A stretch of 26,875 bases of DNA from Lachnospiraceae bacterium UBA7060 (GCA_002493835.1 DLAA01000179.1:1-26875); one strand, 5' to 3'. Counted from the stretch's first letter, positions 15,967 to 23,937 are shown. Notes: generated from the sequence alone by a model not told the origin. A program made the numbers and translations.

Positions 15967-16191
15967 TTATTTTTCACCGGCATTTTCCACCTTTGCAATC
16001 ATATAGTCCAGACAGGCAAGCTGCTCTCTTTCCTTTTTCAATTCCTCGCTTTTTGCCATGCGGAAACGGCAGACTAACCCATACTGTCCCCGTATGTTGC
16101 CTGTCTCCTGATAACGCTGGTATTGCTCCAACACCGCAGGATCAGCGCCTTCCTCTGTTAATCTTCGACAAATTGTCGTTTTTTCTTCCAT
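15967..16191 (-). CDS. Small helical protein, copy A
   Basis: A 74-residue soluble, highly charged helical protein. The start at 16191 has AGGGG about 8 bases upstream; another in-frame ATG at 16206 has none. The pattern LTEEGADPAVLEQYQRY, then G--RGQYGLVCRFR, then REQLACLDYMIAKVE resembles the protein at 18556-18789, which has MADAGCKEEMV, a GQKKEGLLLL block and QSCIEYLDGV. I have no firm family name; similar two-helix proteins occur in Clostridia beside transporters and regulators. It opens the left operon, divergent from lysR, just before the ABC transporter genes. Confidence 0.75.
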   Translation of the reverse strand: MEEKTTICRRLTEEGADPAVLEQYQRYQETGNIRGQYGLVCRFRMAKSEELKKEREQLACLDYMIAKVENAGEK

Positions 16192-16211
16192 TTCCAATCC
16201 CCTCATGTCTC

Positions 16212-16226
16212 TGTTGCAAAATAACA
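16212..16226. promoter_or_regulatory. Candidate LysR operator in the divergent region
   Basis: TGTT-N7-AACA (15 bp) has the form of a LysR-type box. It overlaps the proposed lysR -35 and lies 21 bases upstream of the start of the divergent small helical protein gene, so one bound LysR could affect both directions. Confidence 0.4.
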
Positions 16227-16242
16227 GAAAACTATGTAAAAT
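16214..16242 (+). promoter_or_regulatory. Promoter of lysR
   Basis: TTGCAA (16214-16219) and TAAAAT (16237-16242) are 17 bases apart, about 43 bases upstream of the lysR ATG at 16285. The -35 overlaps the TGTT-N7-AACA inverted repeat, which would allow autoregulation. Confidence 0.55.
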
Positions 16243-16284
16243 ATATTTAGATAGATACTACATATAATAAAAGGAGCATCCCCT

Positions 16285-17172
16285 ATGATCGAAACCCGCC
16301 TGCTGCAGTATTTTCTCGCCGTTGCCGAAGAACAAAGCATTACAAAAGCCGCCGAATATCTCCACATCTCCCAGCCCACATTATCAAAACAGATGATGGA
16401 TTTAGAGGAAAGTCTGGGTAAGCAGCTCCTGATCCGCGGCAGGAAAAAGGTTACCCTGACGGAAGAGGGAACTTTTTTACGGGGCCGCGCCCAGGAGATC
16501 ATTTCCCTGCTGGACAAGACCGAAAGCGCTTTTCGTGAAAATGAACAGAGCATTTCCGGCGATGTTTATATTGGCTGCGGCGAACACCGCTCCACTTTTT
16601 CCATCATGCAGATCATCCGGTCGATACAGGAAGAATATCCCGATATCCAGTTCCACTTTTTCAGCAGCAATGCAGATGCCATCACGGAGCGGCTGGATAA
16701 AGGGCTTCTGGACATGGGCATTTTACTGGAACCGGAGATCAGCCCCCGCTATGATTACCAAAAACTTAAGCTGCGTGAAACGTGGGGCATCCTTATGCGC
16801 AAAGACTCTCCCCTTGCCGGTAAAAAAGAGGTCACCTTTTCAGAGCTCACTGACCTGCCGCTGATCATGCCCAGCCAGACCTCCAACCGCAACCACCTGA
16901 CGACATTTTTTGCAGACGAAATGACGGAACCACACATCGTTTCCACATACAACCTGATCTATAATGCCGGACTTATGGTGGAGGCAGGGATAGGTTATGC
17001 CTTGTGCATTGACGGACTGATCAACACCACTGGTGACCATCCCCTGGTATTCCGTCCCTTGTCTCCATTAATTCAGTCAGAAGTTTACCTTTTTACTAAA
17101 AAATACCAGGTATTTTCCAAGGCTGCGAAACTGTTTTTAAACCGTTTGGAAGCAAATATCGGCAGGCTGTAA
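16285..17172 (+). CDS. LysR-family transcriptional regulator
   Basis: A 295-residue LysR-type regulator and the only complete plus-strand gene. The N-terminal winged helix-turn-helix includes LLQYFLAVAEEQSITKAAEY and LHISQPTLSKQMMDLE, then a linker helix to about residue 88. The effector domain begins GDVYIGCGEHRS and has SERLDKGLLDMGILLEP-like and AGLMVEAGIGYALCIDG segments typical of the type 2 periplasmic-binding fold. AAGGAG lies 9 bases before the ATG. It is divergent from the left operon and convergent with the right one. LysR-type boxes at 21165-21215 and 23814-23864 suggest it controls those promoters; that link is inference. The inducer is unknown. Confidence 0.93.
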   Translation: MIETRLLQYFLAVAEEQSITKAAEYLHISQPTLSKQMMDLEESLGKQLLIRGRKKVTLTEEGTFLRGRAQEIISLLDKTESAFRENEQSISGDVYIGCGEHRSTFSIMQIIRSIQEEYPDIQFHFFSSNADAITERLDKGLLDMGILLEPEISPRYDYQKLKLRETWGILMRKDSPLAGKKEVTFSELTDLPLIMPSQTSNRNHLTTFFADEMTEPHIVSTYNLIYNAGLMVEAGIGYALCIDGLINTTGDHPLVFRPLSPLIQSEVYLFTKKYQVFSKAAKLFLNRLEANIGRL

Positions 17173-17239
17173 AACGAAATTCCTTACAGGCTGCTGTTTT
17201 ACCATATTTCCGTGCGCCCCAGTGCACATGGAATCAGAA

Positions 17240-17266
17240 GTTGACACAATGTCCTTCTGTGCCAAC
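17240..17266 (-). terminator. Hairpin between convergent lysR and lipoprotein genes
   Basis: GTTGACACA (17240-17248) faces TGTGCCAAC (17258-17266); the one mismatch becomes G-U on the minus strand. It is 4 bases past the lipoprotein stop. The following T run is poor (CTTCTGATT), so it is a weak candidate. Confidence 0.35.
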
Positions 17267-17269
17267 ACT

Positions 17270-17923
17270 TTACTGTAGTTCCAACGTAACTGCCACATCC
17301 CCGCTGCCAAGCAGTTCCTCTAATTCCTCTGCGGATTTGTCCGTAATTCTTCCGAGTCTTGTGTACGCCCAGGAATTGGAACCATAAAACACCACAATCT
17401 GGCTGCCTGAATACAGAACAATATCCCCTGCCTGTGTTGTCGTCTGTTCATCCTCCCTCGGCAGGCTTGTTCCCAAAGAACCAACCTGTTCAAAACCCCC
17501 GTACATGGACATCTGTATGGACAGTGGCTGCTCACCGAGAAGTTCCGTAAGTGCCCTGGCAGACTCATTATCTTCCCATGCTACAGTGACAGTCTCATCA
17601 CCAATCTTCATCAATATGTTCATTTCTTCTGACTCCAATCCACTTCCTTCCACAGGTTCATTTTGAACCTGTGGGTCATTCTGAACCTGCTGTTCACTTT
17701 GTATCTGTCTCTGCTCTTCCTGCTCTGTGGACAGCACATTGTTTTCTTCAGCACTATTTTGTGTTTCATCTGACTGCCCTTCCGGTTCGGCTCCCTCAGA
17801 AAACCTATCTGATTCCATATTAGGAAAATCCTGCGGCGGCTCCTCCATTGGTACAGAATTGCCGCATCCGGTCAAAACACCTATCAAACATATAGTGATA
17901 ACCATAAAACTGACTTTTTTCAT
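17270..17923 (-). CDS. Cyclophilin-like lipoprotein, copy B
   Basis: A 217-residue predicted lipoprotein with lipobox VLTGC (Cys20) and a long acidic, Gln-rich linker (about 21-100) that includes the short repeat QVQN-x-QVQN. The C-terminal domain, from MKIGDETVTVAWEDNESARA on, matches the cyclophilin-like fold family: MSMYGGFEQVGSLG, then LPREDEQTTTQAGDIVLYSG, SQIVVFYG and TRLGRI. This is the typical order in that family, and it shares R-DEQ---AGD-VL-SG-Q with copy A at 11971-12627. AGAGG precedes the ATG. It ends the right operon, 18 bases after the LysE-type exporter, so each operon finishes its transporter section with one of these lipoproteins. Enzymatic activity is not established. Confidence 0.85.
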   Translation of the reverse strand: MKKVSFMVITICLIGVLTGCGNSVPMEEPPQDFPNMESDRFSEGAEPEGQSDETQNSAEENNVLSTEQEEQRQIQSEQQVQNDPQVQNEPVEGSGLESEEMNILMKIGDETVTVAWEDNESARALTELLGEQPLSIQMSMYGGFEQVGSLGTSLPREDEQTTTQAGDIVLYSGSQIVVFYGSNSWAYTRLGRITDKSAEELEELLGSGDVAVTLELQ

Positions 17924-17941
17924 ATGCTGCCTCTTTTCGTA

Positions 17942-18559
17942 TTATTTCATAACCCCCTGAATGATCATTACAATGCCAAATCCCGTCATAAGGCAGCCTA
18001 AGATGCAATTCAGCCACCGGTAGATTTTCCCTGTTATCCTGTCCCGGAAATGTGCCGTAATACCGCTGAGAATCAGCCACCAGCAAAGTGTTCCCATTAA
18101 AATCCCAACAATAAGGACTGCTCCTTGTTTTACGCTGAGTCCTCCATGGATACCAAAAGCTGCAAACGCCGCCATAAAAGAAAACACAGTAACCGGGTTT
18201 ACGAACGCTGTTGTAAATGCGGACAGGAAACAAAATGCCAGCGTCCCTTTTGATTCATTCTGTACCATTACCTGCTCCTTTTTACGGAGAATACCAAACC
18301 CCAAAAGCAGTATCAGTATTCCTCCTGTCACCTGCAGCATGGTCTGCCTGGCTGATAAAAAATCCGAAACTACCGTAATGCCAAATACACCCACACAGGA
18401 GTAAATCAGATCTGCCGCCGAAGAACCCATTCCTGTCAGAAACCCGGCTGCAAATCCCTTTTCCAGTGTCCTCCCGATTGTCAGTGCACCAATGGCTCCG
18501 GCAGGCACCCCGAATATAAGACCAATCAGCAGGCCCTTCCAAAAGTATTCTATTATCAT
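17942..18559 (-). CDS. LysE/RhtB-type exporter
   Basis: A 205-residue membrane protein with about six helices, matching the LysE family of amino-acid and small-molecule exporters in length and layout. It opens WKGLLIGLIFGVPAGAIGAL, the family's conserved start with G-P-GP-like turn, followed by AGFLTGMGSSAADLIYS. The middle has the NPVTVFSFMAAFAAFG motif (LysE members have NPK/NPxxxxF here), then a C-terminal pair of helices. Its ATG overlaps the stop of the small helical protein gene (ATGA), so the two are translationally coupled. The substrate is unknown. It is the transporter of the right operon, in the position taken by the ABC transporter in the left one. Confidence 0.9.
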   Translation of the reverse strand: MIIEYFWKGLLIGLIFGVPAGAIGALTIGRTLEKGFAAGFLTGMGSSAADLIYSCVGVFGITVVSDFLSARQTMLQVTGGILILLLGFGILRKKEQVMVQNESKGTLAFCFLSAFTTAFVNPVTVFSFMAAFAAFGIHGGLSVKQGAVLIVGILMGTLCWWLILSGITAHFRDRITGKIYRWLNCILGCLMTGFGIVMIIQGVMK

Positions 18560-18789
18560 GTGTCTCCTTTTTGCATACCGCCCAGAACGCCATCCAGATA
18601 CTCGATACAGGACTGGTCTTTGTGAATCCCGTCAAGCAGTGTTTCCCTCTGTGCCTGCAGCAGCAAAAGCCCTTCTTTCTTCTGTCCCTGCTTTAAGCAG
18701 GTCAGGACACCCGCAACCATCTCTTCCTTACAGCCGGCATCTGCCATGTTTTGAATCATCTCTTCCTCCGTCTGATAACCGCATAACAT
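18556..18789 (-). CDS. Small helical protein, copy B
   Basis: A 77-residue soluble helical protein with GGAGGTG 6 bases before the ATG. It shows EEMIQNMADAGCKEEMVAGV, LLLLQAQRETLLDGIHKDQ and CIEYLDGVLGGM. The order of an acidic helix with -D-G----, a G---G turn, R---LL and Q--C-EYL is shared with copy A at 15967-16191. The stop overlaps the LysE-type exporter start, so production of the two is tied. Function unknown; a cytoplasmic partner of the exporter is a reasonable guess. Confidence 0.8.
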   Translation of the reverse strand: MLCGYQTEEEMIQNMADAGCKEEMVAGVLTCLKQGQKKEGLLLLQAQRETLLDGIHKDQSCIEYLDGVLGGMQKGDT

Positions 18790-18827
18790 CTTTACACCTC
18801 CTGGTCCTAACGTGGCACCTGAATCCC

Positions 18828-19727
18828 TCAGGCAATGTCCTTTTCCCTTTCAGCAGTTCTGTCTGCTTCTTTTTTCGGCTTTGCCCGGAGTATGATCTCT
18901 CCCGTACATTCCATTACGGCATCGCCACGTATCATCTCTCCCACACTGTCCGCAATGATACGACCGGATCTAGGATTTTTCACGGAAAGGATATGGCCTT
19001 TCACATCCGCTTCCACATCCGAGTATTCAAAGGACAGATCCGTATCCTCCATGGTGCAGTTTACCAGCTTCAGATTCTTGCAGTAGCACAGGGGCTGTGT
19101 CCCGATAATTTTACAGTTGATCAGCGTCAGGTTCTCAGAAAACCACCCCAGATACTCACCCTTCACGATGCTGTCCCTCACAGTGACATTTTTGCTGTGC
19201 CAAAAGGCATCCTTCGTGTCCAGCTCGCAGTCATCTATCTCCAGATTTTCCATATACTGAAAAGAGTATTTCCCTTTCATCTTTACACTGCGCAGTTTCA
19301 CATCCCGGCTGTCCATAAATAAATACTCCGATACGATATCCGTATCAATCAACGTAATATCCTGAGACTTCCAGCCAAACTCCTGGGATTCTACATGACA
19401 ACGCTCCAGACGGATATGCGCACACTCCCGCACTGCCTTGATTCCTCCCAAAACGCTATCTGTGATGTCACCATTTTCCGCATACCAGATTGCAGCGCGG
19501 GTCTTGTCATCCATAGAAGATTCTGCCATGGTAAATCCTTTTACATGCCACAGGGGATAGCGAAGGGAGAAACGGCAGTTCTTAAGTGCCACATCCCCAG
19601 ATTCCTTCAGCGCGGATTCCCCGTCCGCCGGTCCTGCAAATATGCAGTCTGTCACATCCGCATTCTGTAAATGGTACAGCGCCCTCTCCTCATCAAATTG
19701 CTTTCCGATAATAATTGTCCTTGTCAT
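18828..19727 (-). CDS. DUF3737 right-handed beta-helix protein
   Basis: A 299-residue cytoplasmic-looking protein with no signal peptide or membrane segment. It is built from about ten short repeats of the type NLTLINCKIIG, NLKLVNCTME, NVTVRDSIVKG and NLEIDDCELD, which is the ladder of a right-handed beta-helix. The start MTRTIIIGKQFDEERALYHL and the phrases SLRYPLWHVKG and TRAAIWYAENG are characteristic of DUF3737, a family found in many gut Firmicutes. The biochemical role is unknown; beta-helices often bind or process carbohydrates, but no catalytic residues can be named. AGGAAAAGG precedes the ATG. It lies 27 bases after the PaaK-like gene. Confidence 0.88.
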   Translation of the reverse strand: MTRTIIIGKQFDEERALYHLQNADVTDCIFAGPADGESALKESGDVALKNCRFSLRYPLWHVKGFTMAESSMDDKTRAAIWYAENGDITDSVLGGIKAVRECAHIRLERCHVESQEFGWKSQDITLIDTDIVSEYLFMDSRDVKLRSVKMKGKYSFQYMENLEIDDCELDTKDAFWHSKNVTVRDSIVKGEYLGWFSENLTLINCKIIGTQPLCYCKNLKLVNCTMEDTDLSFEYSDVEADVKGHILSVKNPRSGRIIADSVGEMIRGDAVMECTGEIILRAKPKKEADRTAEREKDIA

Positions 19728-19754
19728 TTTCCTTTTCCTCCATCCATTTTATAA

Positions 19755-21098
19755 TCAATGATTTTTTCCTGTATGTTGATCCGGTGTGATATGCTCCACA
19801 AACCGGATTGAAAATTGGATTTCTCCCAGTTCTTTGTCTGCCAACAGTTTCCTTACCTGTCTGCGTATTTCTTCCGTCACTTGCACCCGCTCTGCCGATT
19901 CCTCTGTCTCTGCCAGCATTTCAAAGGAAGTTTTGGAAGTCTGGCAAAACTGATAGTCCCGCAATCCTTCCACACAAAACCCTTCCATGGAAAGAGGGTG
20001 CAGGCACTCCTTACTGCCGTCCGGCTTTTCAAACCACAGCACATCCTCATTGCGGCACAGCAGCACATCCGCCTTTGTAAAAAAGCATTCCGCATCCGCC
20101 TTTGTCTCACGTAGAACAAGTTTGTCGGAAATATGGTAACGGATCAATGGCTGTGTAAAATTGTATAGACAGGTCACGTACATTTCTCCATCAATCACTT
20201 CTATCACATTCAGATCATCAAAGAGGGTCATTCCCTCATCCGCCCGCTGTTCCACCTCCAAAGCAAGGGATTCGCTTGCACCGTAAAAATTTATCACTTC
20301 CGTGTGAAAAGCATTTTCCAGAAACTTGCGTAAGCCATTGCTTAACGGCTCTCCACAGGAAATCACCCGCCTGACATGCAGAGGTTCCTTCTCCCTGCCT
20401 GTCAATTCCGCCAAAATCTTGACGGCGGAAGGAAAACCTATGATGATATTTGGACGAAACTCACGTACCGTTTCACTCCACCTTGCCAGCGGTGTATTGA
20501 TATCCAGAAATCTCTGCTCTGCACGGACACCCCTGATACCATCGCCCACTGCCATCGCTCCGCCATACCGCCCGTCTGTAGCCGCTATGTAAAGGATTCT
20601 TGGCTTCTCCGCCAGTAATTTCAAGACGGCCCCCATAGACATTCCCCAAAGAGCGCCCCGTATGATTCCGATCAGCATCTGCTCCCATGCCGCACGATCA
20701 TATACAAAATACCTGGGGGTTCCGGTGCTGCCGGAGGAATGCACCACATGATATTTTCCAAGATAGATTTCCCCGTCATCTTTCGCAGTTTTATCAAACG
20801 AAAGCAGTTCCTCCTGTTTCAGACTGCGGTCTGTCACCAGCTCGTCAAAATGCTCCATAAGGATTCCTTTATCTAACACGGGAAAACGCTCAAGGGGCGT
20901 TGTTTTGATATTTTCCCGGGTAATTCCTTTCGCCTCAAATGCCTTCCTGTAGTAAGGAGAATAATCATAGGCAAACAAAAGCAATTTTTCCAGTTTCTTT
21001 TTCTGCAGCCTCCCTATCTGCTGCTTTGTCATGCCTGCATTCCTTTTCTGCCTGTAAAGATTCCACAGCAGACGGAAATAATTGACGCCTGCAGCCAT
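19755..21098 (-). CDS. PaaK/CapK-like adenylate-forming enzyme
   Basis: A 447-residue protein of the phenylacetate-CoA ligase-like (PaaK/CapK) branch of adenylate-forming enzymes. The ATP-phosphate loop is SSGSTGTPRYF (121-131), the middle motif is IIIGFPSAVKILAEL (218-232), and the adenine motif is INFYGASES (269-277). The C-terminal part ends EHITPDQHTGKNH, so the chain stops right at the usual TGK lysine loop. The enzyme probably activates a carboxylic acid as an acyl-adenylate; whether CoA or another acceptor follows is unknown. AGGAGG lies 9 bases before the ATG. It is the first gene of the right operon, transcribed from the promoter at 21143-21171. Confidence 0.88.
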   Translation of the reverse strand: MAAGVNYFRLLWNLYRQKRNAGMTKQQIGRLQKKKLEKLLLFAYDYSPYYRKAFEAKGITRENIKTTPLERFPVLDKGILMEHFDELVTDRSLKQEELLSFDKTAKDDGEIYLGKYHVVHSSGSTGTPRYFVYDRAAWEQMLIGIIRGALWGMSMGAVLKLLAEKPRILYIAATDGRYGGAMAVGDGIRGVRAEQRFLDINTPLARWSETVREFRPNIIIGFPSAVKILAELTGREKEPLHVRRVISCGEPLSNGLRKFLENAFHTEVINFYGASESLALEVEQRADEGMTLFDDLNVIEVIDGEMYVTCLYNFTQPLIRYHISDKLVLRETKADAECFFTKADVLLCRNEDVLWFEKPDGSKECLHPLSMEGFCVEGLRDYQFCQTSKTSFEMLAETEESAERVQVTEEIRRQVRKLLADKELGEIQFSIRFVEHITPDQHTGKNH

Positions 21099-21142
21099 GC
21101 CTTATCACCTCCTGTTTCTGTGAATGTTCTTACCATAACTAA

Positions 21143-21171
21143 AGTCTACATTCGTTTATATAAAATAGCAA
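21143..21171 (-). promoter_or_regulatory. Promoter of the PaaK-like operon
   Basis: TTGCTA (21166-21171) and TAGACT (21143-21148) on the minus strand are 17 bases apart. The same -35 and spacing occur at 23792-23820 before the MATE gene. The -35 is at the edge of the repeated block 21165-21215. Confidence 0.6.
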
Positions 21172-21215
21172 ATATCTCTATTGAATGCACTTGCATAGGA
21201 TTTAGGAATGATAAT
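21165..21215. repeat. LysR-box promoter block, copy 1
   Basis: This 51-base block matches 23814-23864 at 41 positions without gaps. It begins ATAGCAAATATCTCTATTG, close to a LysR-type box. It lies directly upstream of the PaaK-like operon promoter and right after the stop of the Ntn hydrolase gene. Confidence 0.75.
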
Positions 21216-21224
21216 CCAAAAAAT

Positions 21225-22355
21225 CTATTCCCCTGTGATTTGAAAGAAATATGCTTCCTCATAATTTTCCCTATGGTAATAAGCCGCCGTCAAAGCAGAC
21301 TGGTCAAACACAATGCTCCACTCGGTAGATTCAAACTCTCCAAAGTTATCCTTGCTCACACTGTCCAAAGCATCCCTTACTTCCGTCTGCGTCATAGATG
21401 GTTTCTCTGCAATCGTTTCTGTTAATATATCAAACCTCTCGTGGGACTGGTTCGTACCAATCCCCTGCTTTTCTCCCTCCGCCAGATAAAAATTTGTCAG
21501 AACCGGTGTCTCAACCACAATCATTTCATTGTCAATATATTCTACTGCCACGCTGTTTCCAGCCGCATCCGCAATGGCAAAATGAACCATATAGTCCATG
21601 GAGGCATGGAGGTCATACTGCCTAAGCAAATCCAATGCCTCATCTACTGTGGCCGCCTGATTAAGCAGCAGGCGGATAGCTGTTGTGGTTGTAATGTCTG
21701 TTTTACCTGTATCCTGTGAAATCGCAGCGCCATCCTGGATCATATTGACAGATACACATAAGCCTCTTTCATTCATTCCATCCAAAGGTGCGTACAGCGC
21801 TGCCATAGTCACCATTTCATCACTTAACATTTCTCCGGCTCCCTGACGGATAAAATCCAGATTCACTGTGGAAACCGAGGCGTAACCGTCCTGCGGATAA
21901 GATGTGACAACAAGCGCATCGCAAGTGTTCCAGTCAAAGTTCCGTCCAAAAAAATAACCTCCTTCTGCATTTTGTACGGAAAGTGTACTGCATCCAAATG
22001 CCTGCGTATTCATCGTCAGTCCGCCCTGATTTCCCATAAAAATCCCACTTACCAAAAACTGTACAACCTCTCGATCTGTTTTCGCACCTCCCCCGGCAAG
22101 AAACGCAGCAAACCCATCTTCTCCTTCATACCGGACGGCAGAAAACCCCTTCTCCAGTTCTTTTATTTCTGAACTTACCTGTACTGTTACAATGCTATCC
22201 TCCAAAACCTCTGTCCCCTTTAGAGTCTCTGTTCCCTCTGACATACTTGGCCTGCCTGAAGAACGACTCTCATTCGCATCTGAAGTATGCCCTCCACATC
22301 CTACAAGACTTATCAATAATGTAAATGTAATTGCGATAGCCTCCAATTTTTTCAT
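21225..22355 (-). CDS. Lipoprotein Ntn hydrolase of the choloylglycine hydrolase type
   Basis: A 376-residue predicted surface lipoprotein (lipobox LVGC, Cys20) with a linear amide C-N hydrolase domain. The nucleophile is most likely C122 in FGCSTL. R138 and D141 (FGRNFDW) lie 16 and 19 residues later, the same spacing as Cys2, Arg18 and Asp21 of bile salt hydrolases, and N204 in GMNERGLCVSVN fits the conserved oxyanion Asn. The enzyme would cleave an amide after the Cys is exposed, presumably by processing. Unlike classical bile salt hydrolases it is exported and the Cys is internal, so the substrate may be an N-acyl compound or beta-lactam-like amide. The start at 22355 (GGAGG upstream) overlaps the MATE stop by one base (TAATG), so the genes are coupled. 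Confidence 0.85.
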   Translation of the reverse strand: MKKLEAIAITFTLLISLVGCGGHTSDANESRSSGRPSMSEGTETLKGTEVLEDSIVTVQVSSEIKELEKGFSAVRYEGEDGFAAFLAGGGAKTDREVVQFLVSGIFMGNQGGLTMNTQAFGCSTLSVQNAEGGYFFGRNFDWNTCDALVVTSYPQDGYASVSTVNLDFIRQGAGEMLSDEMVTMAALYAPLDGMNERGLCVSVNMIQDGAAISQDTGKTDITTTTAIRLLLNQAATVDEALDLLRQYDLHASMDYMVHFAIADAAGNSVAVEYIDNEMIVVETPVLTNFYLAEGEKQGIGTNQSHERFDILTETIAEKPSMTQTEVRDALDSVSKDNFGEFESTEWSIVFDQSALTAAYYHRENYEEAYFFQITGE

Positions 22356-23716
22356 TACAGTTTTCCTCCTTCCATCCGCCCATAACCTTTCTTCCAAAGC
22401 CACATTGCCAGTGGTATTCCTAAAAACTCTGCAAGAATAAAACCAATCCATAATAGGTTCAGATTTCCAAACCTGCTAAATATTCCTGCAAAAATGAGTG
22501 GCAGAACGGCCTGTCTTGCCATTGTCAGAATCATGCTGCTCATTCCCATGGATAACCCTTGCAGCCCTGCAGATATTACCAGCGCCGGGATTGCCACAAG
22601 CCACGCCAAAGCCAATATGCGGAGTGCCGGAATACCGATTTCAAGCATATAGTCCGAAGCTTCAAAAATACGCAGTACCCATGTAGGCGCGAACTCCAAC
22701 ACCGCAAAAAATAACAGATAAAACAGGGTTCCAAACAAAAGTGACCACCACACCGCATTGGAAACACGTTTCTTATGTGCAGCCCCATAGTTATAAGCAA
22801 CAATCGGAATCAGTCCATTGGTAATCCCGTGGATTCCTACCGTTGAGACTCCGTTGATGCGTATACAGATTCCATAGACAGCCACGGCAGTAGAAGAAAA
22901 GGTAATTAAAATGGAATTCATCAAAATACCCACAAATGAGGTCAGAATCTGTACCAGAGTGGAAGGAAATCCAACCTTCAAAATGTCCGCAACACTTCTT
23001 TTGTCCGGATGAAACGTAAAGCCAAAAGGTATTTCACGGTTCCATTTCCGATTGATTACAATGCCTGCAAACATTCCTACTGTCTGACCAATGACCGTGG
23101 CAATAGCCGCACCTAATGTTTCCAGCCTTGGAATTCCAAACAGACCAAAAATAAAAATGGGATCAAGAACCAGATTCGTAACAGAAGCTGCTGACAGTGT
23201 AAACAAAAACAGACCAGAACGCCCGCTTGCAATGACGAAACGGTCAAACACCCACTGCCCCATCTGTCCCAAAGAAAACAGCATACATACTGTCAAGTAT
23301 TGTATACCGTACTTTTCAATCACCTCATCCCCGCCTGACTGCCATGCAAAATAACGCTTCACAAACAGAAGGCAAAGTGCAGTGATTAAAACCCATGAAC
23401 AAAGGGCAATAAAAATCGCCGCATCTGCCGCCCTGCAGACCTCCCCTGTATCTTTTCTTCCAAGGGCTTTGGAAATCACAGCGTTTAAGCCCACTGCATT
23501 TCCCAATCCCAATGCAGACACCAAAAGCTGCACAGGCGCCGCCAGGGAAAGTGCTGTCAACGCTTTTTCTGATACCTGTGATACAAACATGGAATCCACG
23601 AAATTATACAGAGAATTGATAAATAAACTGATCATCAGGGGAATTCCAGTAAATAGAACCAGTTTGCTCATTTTCTGTGTCCCCATAATATTTTCTTTTT
23701 TTGTTATATCTGTCAT
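22355..23716 (-). CDS. MATE-family multidrug exporter
   Basis: A 453-residue membrane protein of the MATE family, which exports drugs or metabolites using Na+ or H+. It has about twelve helices in two similar halves. The first begins LVLFTGIPLMISLFINSLYN with the FVDSMFVSQV signature; a later segment has FVIASGRSGLFLF; the second half carries GFPSTLVQILTSFVGILMNS and GITNGLIPIVAYNYGAAHKK, which is the family's second signature. GTGGAGGAG precedes the ATG at 23716. It is the first gene of a two-gene operon with the lipoprotein hydrolase and is preceded by a LysR-box promoter block. Confidence 0.93.
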   Translation of the reverse strand: MTDITKKENIMGTQKMSKLVLFTGIPLMISLFINSLYNFVDSMFVSQVSEKALTALSLAAPVQLLVSALGLGNAVGLNAVISKALGRKDTGEVCRAADAAIFIALCSWVLITALCLLFVKRYFAWQSGGDEVIEKYGIQYLTVCMLFSLGQMGQWVFDRFVIASGRSGLFLFTLSAASVTNLVLDPIFIFGLFGIPRLETLGAAIATVIGQTVGMFAGIVINRKWNREIPFGFTFHPDKRSVADILKVGFPSTLVQILTSFVGILMNSILITFSSTAVAVYGICIRINGVSTVGIHGITNGLIPIVAYNYGAAHKKRVSNAVWWSLLFGTLFYLLFFAVLEFAPTWVLRIFEASDYMLEIGIPALRILALAWLVAIPALVISAGLQGLSMGMSSMILTMARQAVLPLIFAGIFSRFGNLNLLWIGFILAEFLGIPLAMWLWKKGYGRMEGGKL

Positions 23717-23791
23717 GTCGTCTCCTCCACAAAAATTTCTATTATCAATGTTCTATCAATTTTACAGATTTGTTTGTTCGTTACTGTTTTA

Positions 23792-23820
23792 AGTATAAAA
23801 CGGGCTTATAGCGATAGCAA
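23792..23820 (-). promoter_or_regulatory. Promoter of the MATE operon
   Basis: TTGCTA (23815-23820) and TATACT (23792-23797) on the minus strand are 17 bases apart, with the start about 70 bases further. The -35 overlaps a LysR-type box, ATAG-N7-CTAT (23814-23828). Confidence 0.65.
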
Positions 23821-23864
23821 ATACCTATATTGAATGTCATTGCATTGATTTTAAGAATGTTAAT
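23814..23864. repeat. LysR-box promoter block, copy 2
   Basis: This block matches 21165-21215 at 41 of 51 positions. It starts with ATAGCAAATACCTAT, a perfect ATAG-N7-CTAT inverted repeat with the T-N11-A form that LysR-type proteins bind, placed across the -35 of the MATE promoter. Confidence 0.75.
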
Positions 23865-23937
23865 ACGCTGTTTGCACATGAACATACTTGCAATCCTAGA
23901 GACTTTCACTTGTTAGGACGTGTGAGTGCAAGACGCA

